A stretch of DNA of 64,000 nt from Sinimarinibacterium flocculans (GCF_003201205.1 NZ_QICN01000001.1:558001-622000); one strand, 5' to 3'. Shown: positions 7,676 through 19,611, numbered from the stretch's first letter. The notes: a model not told the origin generated them from the sequence alone. Program-made: numbers and translations.

Positions 7676-10330
7676 ATGAGGCGCTCGCTTACACGCCTGG
7701 CCGCCGTGCTTCCCGGGCTGTGGCTCAGTGCTGCCGCCGCCGTCGGTCTCGGCGAGATCGACGTGTCTTCGCGTCTGAACCAGCGTTTCGCGGCAACCAT
7801 CCCCGTCTACGATGCGACGCCGGAGGCGCTCGACGCGCTCACCGTGCGCCTAGCCGGCAACACCGAGTTCGAGCGCCTGGGCATCGAACGGCCGGCGTTC
7901 CTGTCCTCGCTGCGATTCGCCGTGCGCAGCGAGGGTGCGCCGCGCATCGAGATTCGCAGCGACCAGCCGGCGCGTGAGCCGGTCCTGACGCTGCTGCTGG
8001 AGATTCGCGACGGCGGCAGCCGCGTCGTGCGCGAGTACACCGTGCTGCTCGACCCACCCGACTACCGCGACGCCGGCGACGGTGCCGACACGTTCTACGA
8101 AACGGCGACCGAGTCGGGCGGCAGCGCGCAGATCGGCCAGGCACCGGCGGCGACACCCGATGTGGCCGTCGCGACCCCGGCGCCAACGCGCATGCCGGTC
8201 GCCACGCCGACCCCGGCACCGGTCGTTGCCGGCGTGCCGGACGAACCCGCCTCCGTGGCCGATGCGCCGGCGCTGTCCGACGGACGCTACGGGCCCGTGT
8301 CGGGGGACGAGACGCTGTGGCGCATCGCCACGCGACTGCGTCCGGACGGCGCGAGCATGGACCAGATGCTGCTGGCCCTGTACCAGCGCAACCCGCAGGC
8401 CTTCGCCGGCAGCATCAACGGCTTGCTGGAAGGTGCGATGCTGGAGGTGCCGTCGGCCGCGGACATCATGTCGGTCAGCGCCGCCGCGGCCCGCGACGAG
8501 GTCATGCGCCTGCGCGGCATGACGCCTCCGGCGGCGAGCGCGAGGCCGACGCCGGCCCCGACGCCTGCGCCCACGCCGGTACCGACCCCGGTGCCGACGC
8601 CGACCCCCACGCCGGCCCCGACTCCCGTCGCCACGCCCGAGACCACGCCGGTCCCCGTCATCGACACGATGCCGGCGATGGACGCCGGCACGCTGACCGA
8701 TCCTGGCGTCGGCGACCTGCCGACGGACGACGGCGACCTGCCGACGGACGACGGCGCCGAGCTGGTCGCCGACGACATGAACGACGGTGCGCAGGAGGCG
8801 CTTGATCCCGGTTTGCAGCTCGAACCCGAAGAGCCGGCCGACGCGGCGGACGAGGAGATCGTCGTCGACGAGCCGGTCGGGTCGCCGCGTACCTCCAGCC
8901 TGCTCGAAAGCCTGGTGATTCCGCTGGTCATCGGCCTGCTGATTCTCGGCGGGCTGGGCTACGGCATCTCGCGGCTGCTGGCGCGGCGCAAACAGGCGGA
9001 TACCGTCAATGCCCCGTTCGGCGTCGTCACGCCGAAGCCGGCGACGATCGCCAAGCCGGCTGCCGCGCCGGCACCGGCTGCGGCCGCCGGAGCTGCGGCT
9101 GGCGCATCCGCGCGACGCTCGGTCGACGAAGAGTTCGAGGAACTGCAGGCGACGCTGGATGCCGAGGACCGAATGGCCGCGCCCAAGGCGGCTTCGGAGA
9201 CCGCGGAGCCGCCGTCGTTCGAGGCGACGCAGCAGGTTTCGACCGCGCAGCTCGCCACCGAGCAGTTCGACACGGCGGCGTTCGAGACTGCCGCGGCCGG
9301 CGAGAACACGGCGGGTGCCGGCGAGCCGGTGGACTTTGACCTGACCGGCCAGTTCGAGTCGCAGACCGTCCAGATCAACCTGGATGCCAACGACCCGATC
9401 TCCGAGGCGGACTTCCACCACGCCTATGGGCTGTACGACGAAGCCGCCTTGCTGCTGAACCAGGCCATCGAGAAAGAGCCGGCGCGCCCCGATCTGCGCG
9501 TCAAGCTCGCCGAAACCTATTTCGCTGCCGGCAAGACCGCCGAATTCACGGCCTGCGCCGAGTCGCTCAAGCCGATGCTCGGCGACGCCGACTGGCAGAA
9601 GATCGCGATCATGGGTCAGCAGCTCTCGCCGGACACGCCGCTGTTCCAGTCCGGGGGTGACGGCGGCGGTGCCGTGGACCTGGATCTGGGCGCCGAGGCG
9701 CCTCCGGCCGGTGCCGGAAACGGCGGCGAAGGCACGCTGGACTTCCAGCTCGACCCGGTGGACCTGCCGAAGCTCGATGCGCCCGAGCTGCAGGTGGCCA
9801 CGGTGGACAAGGGCGACGCCCTCGAATTCGATCTCAGCGAGTTCGACCTCGCATCGTCCGAGGAGGGCGAGCCGTCGGCACCGGCGGCGCCCGAACCGCG
9901 CAGTGGCGGCGAGTCGGTGGATTTCGATCTCGACCTGTCGGCCTTCGACGGCACCGAGGCGGAGGCCTCCCCGGCGGATGCGGGCGAGCCGCCCGTCACG
10001 CCCGAACCGGAGGCCGGTGCCGCACCCGCGGCGAGCGAGCCCGCCGACGATGGGCTCGACCTTCCGGTCGATACCGACACGGTGTCCTTCGACGTCGGCG
10101 ATGCCGGCGGCGGCGAGATTCGGCTGGACGACATCGACCTGGGCGAACTCGAAGGCGCCGACACGACGGCAGGCGGGGGCGACGAGGCGGCGACCAAGCT
10201 CGATCTGGCGCGCGCCTACGTCGACATGGGCGACAAGGAGATGGCGCGCTCCCTGCTGGACGAGGTCGTCGAGCAGGGCAACGAGTCGCAGCGCCAGGAC
10301 GCCAAGACGCTGATCGACCAGCTCGGTTGA
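7676..10330 (+). CDS. fimV: FimV: polar peptidoglycan-binding inner-membrane hub protein
   Basis: FimV organises the cell pole, supporting type IV pilus assembly, twitching and cAMP signalling. At 884 residues: signal peptide (1-24); FimV N-domain starting GLGEIDVSSRLNQRF; LysM domain at about 204-264 (GDETLWRIATRLRP); a Pro/Thr-rich linker; a transmembrane helix at about 408-431; a long acidic cytoplasmic tail with a TPR-like segment near 579 (YGLYDEAALLLNQAI); and the conserved C-terminal FimV motif (about 836-884, ATKLDLARAYVDMGD). The ATG at 7676 is preferred over an upstream GTG at 7652 because of AGGAGAGG and because it starts the signal peptide. The place between the asd paralogue and truA is the Pseudomonas one. 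Confidence 0.95.
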   Translation: MRRSLTRLAAVLPGLWLSAAAAVGLGEIDVSSRLNQRFAATIPVYDATPEALDALTVRLAGNTEFERLGIERPAFLSSLRFAVRSEGAPRIEIRSDQPAREPVLTLLLEIRDGGSRVVREYTVLLDPPDYRDAGDGADTFYETATESGGSAQIGQAPAATPDVAVATPAPTRMPVATPTPAPVVAGVPDEPASVADAPALSDGRYGPVSGDETLWRIATRLRPDGASMDQMLLALYQRNPQAFAGSINGLLEGAMLEVPSAADIMSVSAAAARDEVMRLRGMTPPAASARPTPAPTPAPTPVPTPVPTPTPTPAPTPVATPETTPVPVIDTMPAMDAGTLTDPGVGDLPTDDGDLPTDDGAELVADDMNDGAQEALDPGLQLEPEEPADAADEEIVVDEPVGSPRTSSLLESLVIPLVIGLLILGGLGYGISRLLARRKQADTVNAPFGVVTPKPATIAKPAAAPAPAAAAGAAAGASARRSVDEEFEELQATLDAEDRMAAPKAASETAEPPSFEATQQVSTAQLATEQFDTAAFETAAAGENTAGAGEPVDFDLTGQFESQTVQINLDANDPISEADFHHAYGLYDEAALLLNQAIEKEPARPDLRVKLAETYFAAGKTAEFTACAESLKPMLGDADWQKIAIMGQQLSPDTPLFQSGGDGGGAVDLDLGAEAPPAGAGNGGEGTLDFQLDPVDLPKLDAPELQVATVDKGDALEFDLSEFDLASSEEGEPSAPAAPEPRSGGESVDFDLDLSAFDGTEAEASPADAGEPPVTPEPEAGAAPAASEPADDGLDLPVDTDTVSFDVGDAGGGEIRLDDIDLGELEGADTTAGGGDEAATKLDLARAYVDMGDKEMARSLLDEVVEQGNESQRQDAKTLIDQLG
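8710..8751 (+). repeat. 21-bp exact tandem duplication inside fimV
   Basis: Two head-to-tail exact copies of a 21-bp unit (8710-8730 and 8731-8751) encode the repeated peptide GDLPTDD in the acidic linker just before the FimV membrane helix. In frame, so it only lengthens the linker; likely a recent slippage event. Confidence 0.85.
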
Positions 10331-10340
10331 TGACTCGGGC

Positions 10341-11009
10341 ATGGCGCCGCCGCTGACGCTGCATCCGGCGGTTCGCATCCTGCTGCTGCTGGTCACGGCG
10401 TCGACACTGCCGGCGATGAGCCTGACGACGCTGGCCGTCATCGGCGGCCTCGGCCTGACCACCCACTGGCGCCTGAGCGCTTCCGCCCTCGATCGTCTGC
10501 GCGGCGGGCTGTGGCGGCTGCGCTGGCTGCTGCTGGCGATCTTCGTGCTCTACGGCGGCTTCACGCCCGGCGAACCGCTGCTGCCGGCGCTGCCCGGCCT
10601 CAGTCGCGAGGGGCTCGCCGAGGGACTGCGGCGGATGCTGGTGCTGGTCGACCTGCTGGTGCTCGTCTATCTCCTGCTCGCCGTCACGCCGACGACGCAA
10701 CTCGTCGTCGGCGTCCGCGTGCTGCTGGCGCCGCTGCGCATCCTCGGTGTCGAGCCCGAACGGGTCGGCTTGCGCATTGCGCTGGCGCTGGAGGCGGTGA
10801 GCGGCCTGCAGCAGCGGTTGCGCGGCGATGCCGGCGTTCCGCTGTGGACGCGTGCAGCGGCGCTGATCGAGGCGGTCGAGCGCGACGCAGCGACGGCCGC
10901 TGCGCCGGTGGACCTCGCGGATGCCGGACTTCCGCGCTGGTGGGAATGGCTGTTGCCGCCGCTGCTGTTCGCCGGCCTGTATCTCCTGGCCTACGGCGGG
11001 GGACCATGA
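10341..11009 (+). CDS. EcfT/CbiQ-like membrane protein, no transporter partners nearby
   Basis: A 222-residue protein with five or so hydrophobic helices (about 11-36, 55-73, 95-118, 203-219) resembling the T component of energy-coupling-factor vitamin/metal transporters: [14 protein letters not shown] at the start and the middle [24 protein letters not shown] are typical of the CbiQ fold. The cytoplasmic coupling helices (about 125-175) do not show a clear Ala-Arg-Gly signature, and no EcfA ATPase or S component gene is present, so transport by itself is doubtful. It lies 10 bp after fimV and its TGA overlaps the truA ATG (ATGA), so it is co-translated with truA. Confidence 0.6.
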   Translation: MAPPLTLHPAVRILLLLVTASTLPAMSLTTLAVIGGLGLTTHWRLSASALDRLRGGLWRLRWLLLAIFVLYGGFTPGEPLLPALPGLSREGLAEGLRRMLVLVDLLVLVYLLLAVTPTTQLVVGVRVLLAPLRILGVEPERVGLRIALALEAVSGLQQRLRGDAGVPLWTRAAALIEAVERDAATAAAPVDLADAGLPRWWEWLLPPLLFAGLYLLAYGGGP

Positions 11010-11791
11010 CGCGCTACGCCGCAGGCGTCGAGTATGTCGGCACCGGCTTCAGTGGCTGGCAAGCGCTTGCCGGCCGCCGGACCGTGCAGGCCGAACTCGA
11101 GCGCGCGCTGTCGACCGTGGCCGCCCATGCGCTTGCCGTGACGGCTGCCGGGCGGACCGATGCCGGCGTGCACGCCGTGCAGCAGGTGCTGCACTTCGAT
11201 TCGACGGCCGAGCGCAGCGACTACGCGTGGTTGCTCGGGGCCAACAGTCAGTTGCCGGCGGATGTGGGCCTGCGCTGGATCAGGCCGGTCGATCCCCGCT
11301 TCCATGCCCGGCACAGCGCCGTGCGCCGCCGCTACCGCTACGTGATCCACAATCACCGCGCACGCAGCGCATTGCTGCATGCGGGCAGCGGCTGGTGGCC
11401 GCAGCGGCTCGACGCCACCGCGATGCACGCCGCGGCGCAGGCGCTGATCGGCGAACACGACTTCTCGTCGTTCCGCGATTCGCAGTGCCAGTCGCCGACG
11501 CCGATGCGCCGTCTCGACGCGATCGCCGTTCGCCGCCACGGCGATCGCGTCGTCGTCGATGTCTGCGGGAACGCTTTCCTGCATCACATGGTGCGCAACA
11601 TCGTCGGCACCCTGGCGCTGGTCGGCCTGGGCAAGCAGCCGACTTCCTGGGTCGCCGAACTGCTGTCGCAACGCGACCGCAGGCTGGCCGGGATGACGGC
11701 GCCGGCGGGGGGGCTGTATTTCGTGGGACCGGAATATCCGGCAGAATTCGGCCTCCCGGCGCCGCCCGCGCTCGTGTTCCCCCCGGTCTGA
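11006..11791 (+). CDS. truA: tRNA pseudouridine(38-40) synthase
   Basis: TruA converts uridines 38-40 of the tRNA anticodon arm to pseudouridine. The 261-residue protein has the catalytic Asp in [15 protein letters not shown] (about residue 52), [10 protein letters not shown], and [16 protein letters not shown] near the C-terminus. Length matches E. coli TruA (270). The ATG overlaps the previous gene's stop by 4 bp and trpF follows after 3 bp, so it sits inside one long transcript, as in Pseudomonas (fimV-truA-trpF). Confidence 0.96.
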   Translation: MTRYAAGVEYVGTGFSGWQALAGRRTVQAELERALSTVAAHALAVTAAGRTDAGVHAVQQVLHFDSTAERSDYAWLLGANSQLPADVGLRWIRPVDPRFHARHSAVRRRYRYVIHNHRARSALLHAGSGWWPQRLDATAMHAAAQALIGEHDFSSFRDSQCQSPTPMRRLDAIAVRRHGDRVVVDVCGNAFLHHMVRNIVGTLALVGLGKQPTSWVAELLSQRDRRLAGMTAPAGGLYFVGPEYPAEFGLPAPPALVFPPV

Positions 11792-11794
11792 GCC

Positions 11795-12436
11795 TTGCCC
11801 GTTTCCCGCACCCGCATCAAGTTCTGCGGTATCCGCCGTGCCGCGGACGCTGCCGCGGCAATCGATCTGGGCGTCGACGCGCTGGGCTTCGTGATGGTGC
11901 CGGCGAGCCGTCGCTATCTCGCACCGGACCGCGCTGCGGCGCTGCGTGCCAGGCTGCCGCCCCTGGTCACCGTCGTTGCCCTGTTCATGGACGCCGATCC
12001 GGCGACCGTGCAGCTCGCCATCGATGCGCTGCAACCCGACCTGCTCCAGTTTCACGGCAGCGAGGATGCGGGGTTCTGCGCGGGATTCGGCCTGCCCTAC
12101 GTCAAGGCCGTGGCGATGCGCGGCGACGGCGATCTGCGACGCGTCGCGCGCCAGCACCGTCAGGCCGGCGCCCTGCTGCTGGACGGACATGCCCCGGGCG
12201 AGATGGGCGGCAGCGGAAAGGCGTTCGACTGGTCGACGGTGGTGCGCGGTGTCGCGCGACCGCTGATTCTCGCCGGCGGCCTGACGCCGGGGAACGTGGG
12301 ACGCGGCATTCGCGCGCTGCGCCCGTATGCCGTCGACGTGTCCAGCGGCATCGAGTCGCGACCCGGCGTCAAGGATGCTGCGAAAATGCGCGCCTTCGTC
12401 GAGGCCGTGCGGCGTGCCGACCGGCATCGCCGCTGA
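11795..12436 (+). CDS. trpF: Phosphoribosylanthranilate isomerase
   Basis: TrpF isomerises phosphoribosylanthranilate in tryptophan synthesis. The protein (213 residues) is a TIM barrel with the catalytic Cys in [37 protein letters not shown] and the phosphate-binding [10 protein letters not shown] and VDVSSGIES. The only start before IKFCGI is a TTG at 11795, 3 bp after truA; an ATG is not available. Followed by trpB and trpA. Confidence 0.95.
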   Translation: MPVSRTRIKFCGIRRAADAAAAIDLGVDALGFVMVPASRRYLAPDRAAALRARLPPLVTVVALFMDADPATVQLAIDALQPDLLQFHGSEDAGFCAGFGLPYVKAVAMRGDGDLRRVARQHRQAGALLLDGHAPGEMGGSGKAFDWSTVVRGVARPLILAGGLTPGNVGRGIRALRPYAVDVSSGIESRPGVKDAAKMRAFVEAVRRADRHRR

Positions 12437-12474
12437 CGACACCCGCAGTCCAGGAGCACCACAACGATTCGCCC

Positions 12475-13671
<1,197 letters not shown>

Positions 13672-13720
13672 ACATCCTGTTCAAACACCGGCCATCCGTG
13701 GCCGGACTTCTCAAACAAGC

Positions 13721-14533
13721 ATGAACCGTCTCGACAAGACCTTTGCCGCCCTGAAGAGCGCCGGGCGCAAGGCATTGATTCCGTACATCACCGCGGGCGA
13801 TCCGCACCCGGACCACACGGTGGCGCTGATGCATGCGCTGGTGCGTGGCGGGGCCGACGTGATCGAACTCGGCGTGCCGTTTTCCGATCCGATGGCCGAC
13901 GGGCCGGTGATCCAGCTCGCCTGCGAACGTGCCCTGGCGCACGGCACGGGGCTCTGGGACATCCTCGACATGGTCGCCGCGTTCCGCCGCGACGACGCGA
14001 CGACTCCGGTCGTGCTGATGGGCTATCTGAACCCGATCGAGACGCGGGGAATCGAGGCCTTCGCGGAGCGCGCGCGCGAAGCCGGTGTCGACGGCGTGCT
14101 CATCGTCGACCTGGCGATCGAGGAAGCGCCGGACTACCTGCCGGCGCTGCGCAAGCGCGGCATCGACTGCATCTTCCTGCTGGCGCCGACCAGTCCGGAG
14201 TCGCGGGTCAGGGCCGTGGCGCATCTGGCCAGCGGCTACCTGTACTACGTGTCCCTCAAGGGCGTGACCGGCGCGGCGAACCTCGACATCGCCAGCGTGA
14301 CCGCCAAGCTCGACGAGATCCGCCGGCACAGCGAACTGCCGGTCGCCGTCGGCTTCGGCATCCGCGATGCCGCATCGGCGCAGGCGGTGGGCCGCATCGC
14401 CGACGGCGTCGTCGTCGGCAGCGCGCTGGTTTCCGAGGTCGAGCGGCTGCAGCAGCAGCCGGAGGCGCTGCCGGAGGTGCTGCAAGGCCGCTTGCAGACC
14501 CTGCGGCAGGCGCTGGATGCCGACGGCGGCTAA
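13721..14533 (+). CDS. trpA: Tryptophan synthase alpha chain
   Basis: TrpA splits indole-3-glycerol phosphate into indole and glyceraldehyde 3-phosphate. The 270-residue TIM barrel retains the catalytic Glu49 ([11 protein letters not shown]) and Asp60 (MADGPVIQ), the same numbers as in E. coli, plus the phosphate loop GFGIRDA. The ATG at 13721 follows trpB by 49 bp. Active as partner of TrpB. Confidence 0.97.
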   Translation: MNRLDKTFAALKSAGRKALIPYITAGDPHPDHTVALMHALVRGGADVIELGVPFSDPMADGPVIQLACERALAHGTGLWDILDMVAAFRRDDATTPVVLMGYLNPIETRGIEAFAERAREAGVDGVLIVDLAIEEAPDYLPALRKRGIDCIFLLAPTSPESRVRAVAHLASGYLYYVSLKGVTGAANLDIASVTAKLDEIRRHSELPVAVGFGIRDAASAQAVGRIADGVVVGSALVSEVERLQQQPEALPEVLQGRLQTLRQALDADGG

Positions 14534-14560
14534 GATGATACGTCCACACCTGTCGCGACC

Positions 14561-15445
14561 ATGTCCGATTCGATGAGTTGGCTCGACAAGATTGCCGGTT
14601 CCAAGCTGCTGTCCAGCAACGCCCGCAAGCGCAATGTGCCCGAGGGGCTGTGGACCAAGTGCGACAGCTGCCAGTCGGTGCTGTACCGGGCCGAGCTCGA
14701 GCGCACGCTGGAGGTCTGCCCCAAGTGCGGCACGCACCGCTCGATCAGCGCCCGTCACCGTCTCGACCAGTTCCTCGATCCCGAGCCGCGCGTCGAGATC
14801 GGCACCGAGGTGGCGCCCAAGGATCCGCTGAAGTTCAAGGACAGCCGCAAGTACACGGAGCGCCTCAAGGAGGCGCAGAACGACACGCACGAGCAGGATG
14901 CGCTGATCGTGATGCGTGGCCAGCTCGTCGGCATGCCGCTGGTGGCCGCGGCCTTCGAGTTCAGCTTCATGGGCGGATCGATGGGCAGCGTCGTCGGCGA
15001 GAAGTTCGTCCGCGGCATCAATGCCTGCCTCGAATTCGGCGTGCCCTTCGTCTGTTTCCACGCCTCCGGCGGCGCGCGCATGCAGGAGTCGCTGTTCTCG
15101 CTCCTGCAGATGGCCAAGACCTCGGCGGCATTGACCAAGCTGTCCGAACGGGGCTTGCCGTACATCTCGGTGCTGACGCATCCGACGATGGGCGGCGTAT
15201 CGGCGAGTTTCGCGATGCTCGGCGACGTGCAGATCGCCGAACCGCGGGCGCTGATCGGCTTCGCCGGACCGCGCGTGATCGAACAGACCGTGCGCCAGAA
15301 GCTGCCCGAGGGTTTCCAGCGCGCCGAGTTCCTGCTCGAGAAGGGCGCGATCGACCTGATCGTGGACCGGCGCGAGATGCGCGATCGCGTGTACCGCCTG
15401 CTGGCGATGCTCACGCACTTCTCGCCGAGCGTCAGCGCCGCCTGA
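14561..15445 (+). CDS. accD: Acetyl-CoA carboxylase, carboxyltransferase subunit beta
   Basis: AccD and AccA transfer carboxyl from carboxybiotin to acetyl-CoA, making malonyl-CoA for fatty acid synthesis. The 294-residue protein has the N-terminal zinc ribbon with Cys34, Cys37, Cys53 and Cys56, then the crotonase-fold core with [27 protein letters not shown] and [19 protein letters not shown]. It follows trpA by 27 bp and precedes folC by 92 bp, the usual accD-folC order. Confidence 0.97.
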   Translation: MSDSMSWLDKIAGSKLLSSNARKRNVPEGLWTKCDSCQSVLYRAELERTLEVCPKCGTHRSISARHRLDQFLDPEPRVEIGTEVAPKDPLKFKDSRKYTERLKEAQNDTHEQDALIVMRGQLVGMPLVAAAFEFSFMGGSMGSVVGEKFVRGINACLEFGVPFVCFHASGGARMQESLFSLLQMAKTSAALTKLSERGLPYISVLTHPTMGGVSASFAMLGDVQIAEPRALIGFAGPRVIEQTVRQKLPEGFQRAEFLLEKGAIDLIVDRREMRDRVYRLLAMLTHFSPSVSAA

Positions 15446-15537
15446 TACCGGCGTGGACGCAGGCTTGATGCGTTGCAGGCGCCGTTGCCGTCGTCCGTGC
15501 CTGCCGGCGTTGCGCGACACATGACCCGGCGGCATCG

Positions 15538-16794
15538 ATGACCCGTTCGCTCGACGAATGGCTGCAGTGGCAGGAACGTCTGCATCCGCAGGCGATCGAC
15601 CTCGGCCTGGATCGCGTGCGGGCCGTGGCGGCCCGGCTCGGCCTGCCCGACGCGCAGCCGGTGACGCTGACGATCGCCGGCACCAACGGCAAGGGATCGA
15701 GTGCGCACCTCGCGGCGCTGATCTACCGCGAGGCCGGCTACCGTGTCGGCCTGTACACCTCGCCGCATCTGCTGCGCTACAACGAGCGCGTACGCATCGA
15801 CGGGCAGGTGGCCGACGATGCCGCGTTGTGCCGGGCCTTCGAGGCGATCGAAGCGCAGCGCGGCGACATCCGGCTGACCTACTTCGAGTTCGGCACGCTC
15901 GCGGCGCTGTGGCTGTTCCGCGAGGCCGCGGTCGACGTGCAGGTGCTCGAGGTCGGCCTCGGCGGCCGCCTGGACGCCGTCAATCTGGTGAACGCCGACG
16001 CCGCGCTGATCACCAGCATCGGCATCGATCACACCGACTGGCTCGGACCGAATCGCGACAGCATCGCCCGCGAGAAGGCCGGCATCTTCCGGCCCGAGCG
16101 ACCGGCGATCGTCGCCGAGCCGGAGCCGCCGCCGGCCCTGACCGAGGTGGCCAGTGCCTGTGGCGCCCGCTTGCAGCGTCTGGGCGTGGACTTCGGTTTC
16201 GAGCCGCGGCCGGCCGGATTCGACTGGTGGTCGGCGCAGGGCCGGCTCAGCGAGCTGCCGTCCCCCGGGCTGTCCGGTCTCGCGCAGCTGCGCAACGCGG
16301 CCGGCGTGCTCGCCGCGGTCGAGGCGCTGCAGCGACGCTGCGCGGTGCCGGAGGACCGGCTGCGCCGGGCCCTGCCGCAACTGCGCCTGCCCGGACGCTG
16401 CGAGCGCCGCGGACGCTTCCTGCTCGACGTCGCGCACAACGAGCAGGCGGCGCAGGTGCTCGCCGAAGCCCTACGGCAGCCCGGGCTGCCCGGCCCGCGC
16501 GTGCTGGTGCTCGGCATGCTCGCCGACAAGCCGCATGCGGCCTTCCTCGCGGCGCTGGCGGGCGGCTTCGACAGCCTGGTCCTCGTCGGCCTGCCGCGGC
16601 CGCGCGGCCTCGACGCGGCGACGCTGGCGGAGCGCATCGGCCGGCAGGACGGGGTGCGATGCTGCGACAATATGCCTGCGGCCCTGACGGCCGCGCGCGA
16701 ATTGGCGGGCGACGATGGCAGCATCATCGTGAGCGGCTCGTTTCTCACTGTCGCCGCCGCCGCACCCCTGATCCACGATGCGGGTTCATGCTGA
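15538..16794 (+). CDS. folC: Dihydrofolate/folylpolyglutamate synthase
   Basis: FolC adds glutamate to dihydropteroate and then polyglutamylates folates, with ATP. The 418-residue Mur-ligase-fold protein has the P-loop ITIAGTNGKGSSA (about 41-53), TSPHLLRYNERV, the conserved YFEFGTLAAL, EVGLGGRLDAVN, and C-terminal DVAHNEQA. ATG at 15538. Followed after 3 bp by the SPOR gene, as in other proteobacteria (accD-folC-dedD-cvpA-purF). Confidence 0.96.
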   Translation: MTRSLDEWLQWQERLHPQAIDLGLDRVRAVAARLGLPDAQPVTLTIAGTNGKGSSAHLAALIYREAGYRVGLYTSPHLLRYNERVRIDGQVADDAALCRAFEAIEAQRGDIRLTYFEFGTLAALWLFREAAVDVQVLEVGLGGRLDAVNLVNADAALITSIGIDHTDWLGPNRDSIAREKAGIFRPERPAIVAEPEPPPALTEVASACGARLQRLGVDFGFEPRPAGFDWWSAQGRLSELPSPGLSGLAQLRNAAGVLAAVEALQRRCAVPEDRLRRALPQLRLPGRCERRGRFLLDVAHNEQAAQVLAEALRQPGLPGPRVLVLGMLADKPHAAFLAALAGGFDSLVLVGLPRPRGLDAATLAERIGRQDGVRCCDNMPAALTAARELAGDDGSIIVSGSFLTVAAAAPLIHDAGSC

Positions 16795-16797
16795 TCG

Positions 16798-17478
16798 ATG
16801 AATGACAAGCTCAAACGCCGCCTGACCGGTGCCGCCGTGATCGTGCTGGTGGCGCTGGCGCTGGCCGCGCTGCTGCCCGAACCGCAGCTCGCGCCTTCGG
16901 TCGAGGACGAGTTGCGCGTGGTCACGATTCCGTTGCAGGAGGAGGCGATCGTCGAGACCGCACCCCTCGACGACGGCGAAGCCGGCACCGCCGGCGAGGT
17001 CGACAGCCCGCCGGAGATCGTCGATGGCGATGGCGTCGCGCCCGAAACCCCGCCGGCCCCGGCGAGCACGCCGACGGCCCGTCCAACGACCCGGCCGACG
17101 CCGAAGCCGTCGGCGCGTCCGCCGGCGACGCCGAGTCCAAGCCCGACGCCGGCACCGGCCGCAACGGCGACGCCTCGACCGACACCGGTCGTCACGGCGA
17201 CGCCGCGTCCGCAGCCCACCGCGGCCGCCGGCGCGGATGCCGGCGGCGAGATCTGGTGGGTGCAGGTCGGCTCCTACGCCGACATCGGCAATGCCCGCGA
17301 AGCCGAGGCGCGCCTCGCCGCGCTCGGACAGACGGTGATCGTTGCGCCGATCGAAACCGCCTCCGGCACGCTCTACCGCGTGCGCGCCGGCCCGTACACG
17401 AGCGCGGCGCGCGCCCAGGCCGCGCACGAACAGGTCGTGCGCGCCGGCATGCCGGAAGCGCGTCTGATCAAGCCCTGA
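16798..17478 (+). CDS. dedD: SPOR-domain inner-membrane cell-division protein (DedD-like)
   Basis: DedD-type proteins bind denuded septal peptidoglycan and help constriction. The 226-residue protein has a short cytoplasmic start, one membrane helix (about 13-27, VIVLVALALAALL), a long Pro/Thr-rich periplasmic linker (about 80-143), and a C-terminal SPOR domain (about 150-226, WWVQVGSYADIGNAREAEARL ... YRVRAGPY; the first run split here at its 20th residue boundary). Position between folC and cvpA is the standard dedD position. The ATG at 16798 lies 3 bp past folC. Confidence 0.85.
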   Translation: MNDKLKRRLTGAAVIVLVALALAALLPEPQLAPSVEDELRVVTIPLQEEAIVETAPLDDGEAGTAGEVDSPPEIVDGDGVAPETPPAPASTPTARPTTRPTPKPSARPPATPSPSPTPAPAATATPRPTPVVTATPRPQPTAAAGADAGGEIWWVQVGSYADIGNAREAEARLAALGQTVIVAPIETASGTLYRVRAGPYTSAARAQAAHEQVVRAGMPEARLIKP

Positions 17479-17543
17479 GAGGTGGGCCGCGGCGTATCGT
17501 CATGCAGTGGTAAAATTGGACACCGTTGTCTGCGACATGCGGC

Positions 17544-18062
17544 ATGACCTGGGTCGACTACAGCATTCTCGGCGTATTCGTGATCTCCGTGCTGCTCGGT
17601 GTCTGGCGCGGCCTCACCCGCGAAGTCCTGAGCCTGCTGACCTGGATCGCCGCCTTCGTCGTTGCCTGGATGTTCCATCGGCCCGCCGCCGCGATGATCG
17701 CCCCGTACATTCCTGACCCGGTACTGAGCATGGCTGCCGCCTGCGCCGGCGTGTTCCTGCTCGCGCTGCTGGTCGGTGCGCTGCTCACGCACCTGCTGGT
17801 CACGGTGGTGCGCGAGAGCGGTTTCTCGCCCGCCGACCGGACGCTCGGCGGCGGTCTGGGGATGGTCCGTGCGGTCATCGTCGTCAGCCTGTTCGTGCTG
17901 GTCGGAGGGCGCATGGGTGCGGCCGAGGCCGGCTGGTGGCAGGAGTCCGCCCTGATCGGCCAGTTCGAGCCGCTCGCGCAGGGCTTTGCGAACGTGATGC
18001 CCGAGGCGTGGCTCGACATGATCAAACCCACCGCGAACCCCAACCCGTCCCCAGGCCCATAA
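17544..18062 (+). CDS. cvpA: CvpA family membrane protein
   Basis: CvpA is an inner-membrane protein first linked to colicin V production and more recently to envelope/bile stress; its molecular function is unknown. The 172-residue protein has four hydrophobic segments and matches E. coli Cvp[16 protein letters not shown] at the start, [16 protein letters not shown], and [22 protein letters not shown]. The ATG at 17544 is chosen over an in-frame TTG at 17526 because it aligns with the family start. purF starts 2 bp after it, a classical pairing. Confidence 0.9.
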   Translation: MTWVDYSILGVFVISVLLGVWRGLTREVLSLLTWIAAFVVAWMFHRPAAAMIAPYIPDPVLSMAAACAGVFLLALLVGALLTHLLVTVVRESGFSPADRTLGGGLGMVRAVIVVSLFVLVGGRMGAAEAGWWQESALIGQFEPLAQGFANVMPEAWLDMIKPTANPNPSPGP

Positions 18063-18064
18063 CC

Positions 18065-19579
18065 ATGTGCGGAATTGCCGGCGTCGTTTCCCAGGGTACT
18101 ACCGTGAGCGCGGAGCTGTTCGACGCGCTGACGATGCTGCAGCACCGCGGCCAGGACGCGGCCGGCATCATCACCAACGAGGACCACCACCTGTTCCTGC
18201 GCAAGGAGAACGGACTGGTGCGCGACGTGTTCAGCGCCGACGAGCACATGCTGCGTCTGCGCGGGCGCATGGGCGTGGCGCATGTCCGCTATCCGACGGC
18301 GGGCTGTTCGACCTCGGCGGAGGCGCAGCCGTTCTATACCAACACGCCGTTCGGCATCTCGCTGTCGCACAACGGCAACCTGACCAACGCCGAGGAACTC
18401 AAGCAGGAGCTGTTCCTGCAGGACCGCCGGCACCTGAACACCGAGTCCGACTCCGAGGTGCTGCTCAACATCTTCGCGCACGAGCTGCTCCAGCGCGGCG
18501 TGCTGCGCCTGACCCCGGAAGACATCTTCGCGGCGGTCTCCGGGGTGCACCTGCGCTGCCGCGGCGCCTACGCCTGCGTTGCGATGATCACCGGCTACGG
18601 GGTCGTCGGTTTTCGCGATCCCTACGGCATCCGCCCCGCCGTCTACGGCGTGCGCGAGACCAAGAACGGTGTCGACTACCTGATCGCATCCGAATCGGTG
18701 GCGCTCGACGCCCTGGGCTACGAGCTGCTGGCTGACATCCAGCCCGGCGAGGCGGTACTGATCACGCTCGACGGCAAGTTGCACAAGCGGCAGTGCGCCG
18801 CCAACCCGATCTACTCGCCCTGCATCTTCGAGCACGTCTACCTGGCGCGGCCAGACTCGGTGATCGACGACATCTACGTCTACAAGGCGCGCCTGCGCAT
18901 GGGCGTGAAACTCGCCGAGAAGATCCTGCGCGAATGGCCGGATCACGACATCGACACCGTGATCCCGATCCCGGACACCTCGCGCGTCGCCGGTGCCGAA
19001 CTCGCCGCGCGGCTGGGCGTGAACTACCGCGAGGGCTTCATCAAGAACCGCTACATCGGGCGCACCTTCATCATGCCCGGACAGGCGCAGCGCAAGAAAT
19101 CGGTGCGCCAGAAGCTCAACCCGGTCGATCTCGAGTTCAAGGGCAAGAACGTGCTGCTGGTCGACGACTCGATCGTGCGCGGCACCACGTCCAGGGAGAT
19201 CATCGAGATGGCGCGCGAGGCCGGGGCGAAGAAGGTGTACTTCGCGTCCGCGGCGCCGCCGGTGCGGTATCCCAACGTCTACGGCATCGACATGCCGACG
19301 AGCTCGGAGCTGGTGGCGCACGGCCGCAGCGTCGAGGAGCTGCAGACGCTGCTCGGTGCCGATCGCCTGATCTATCAGGACCTTGAGGATCTGGTCGAGG
19401 CGGTCCGTGCCGGCAACCCGGCGATCACCCGTTTCGACTGCTCGGTGTTCACCGGCGAGTACATCACCCAGGACGTCACGGCCGAGTACCTGAGCCAGCT
19501 CGAGCTGTTCCGCAGCGACTCGGCCAAGTCGGCGCGCAAGCAGGCCCGAACGGTGATCGAGCTGACGAACAACGCTTGA
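18065..19579 (+). CDS. purF: Amidophosphoribosyltransferase
   Basis: PurF makes phosphoribosylamine from PRPP and glutamine, the first committed purine step. The 504-residue protein begins MCGIAGVV, so Cys2 is the N-terminal glutaminase nucleophile (no propeptide). It has [19 protein letters not shown], and the PRPP-binding loop [14 protein letters not shown] in the C-terminal transferase domain. Length equals E. coli PurF (505). It ends 144 bp before metZ; a small hairpin (ACGCA 19581-19585 with TGCGT 19593-19597) followed by a T-rich run could end part of its transcripts. Confidence 0.97.
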   Translation: MCGIAGVVSQGTTVSAELFDALTMLQHRGQDAAGIITNEDHHLFLRKENGLVRDVFSADEHMLRLRGRMGVAHVRYPTAGCSTSAEAQPFYTNTPFGISLSHNGNLTNAEELKQELFLQDRRHLNTESDSEVLLNIFAHELLQRGVLRLTPEDIFAAVSGVHLRCRGAYACVAMITGYGVVGFRDPYGIRPAVYGVRETKNGVDYLIASESVALDALGYELLADIQPGEAVLITLDGKLHKRQCAANPIYSPCIFEHVYLARPDSVIDDIYVYKARLRMGVKLAEKILREWPDHDIDTVIPIPDTSRVAGAELAARLGVNYREGFIKNRYIGRTFIMPGQAQRKKSVRQKLNPVDLEFKGKNVLLVDDSIVRGTTSREIIEMAREAGAKKVYFASAAPPVRYPNVYGIDMPTSSELVAHGRSVEELQTLLGADRLIYQDLEDLVEAVRAGNPAITRFDCSVFTGEYITQDVTAEYLSQLELFRSDSAKSARKQARTVIELTNNA

Positions 19580-19611
19580 GACGCAGCGGTTTTGCGTTTA
19601 CCTTTCGCCAC

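Noticed and set aside
8520-8660. Repeat-rich Pro/Thr/Ala stretch in fimV as a possible minisatellite or CRISPR-like array
   Set aside because: It is an in-frame low-complexity linker with irregular units and no spacers.
12437-12474. Trp attenuator or leader peptide before trpB
   Set aside because: The 38-bp gap has neither a Trp-rich small frame nor alternative hairpins.
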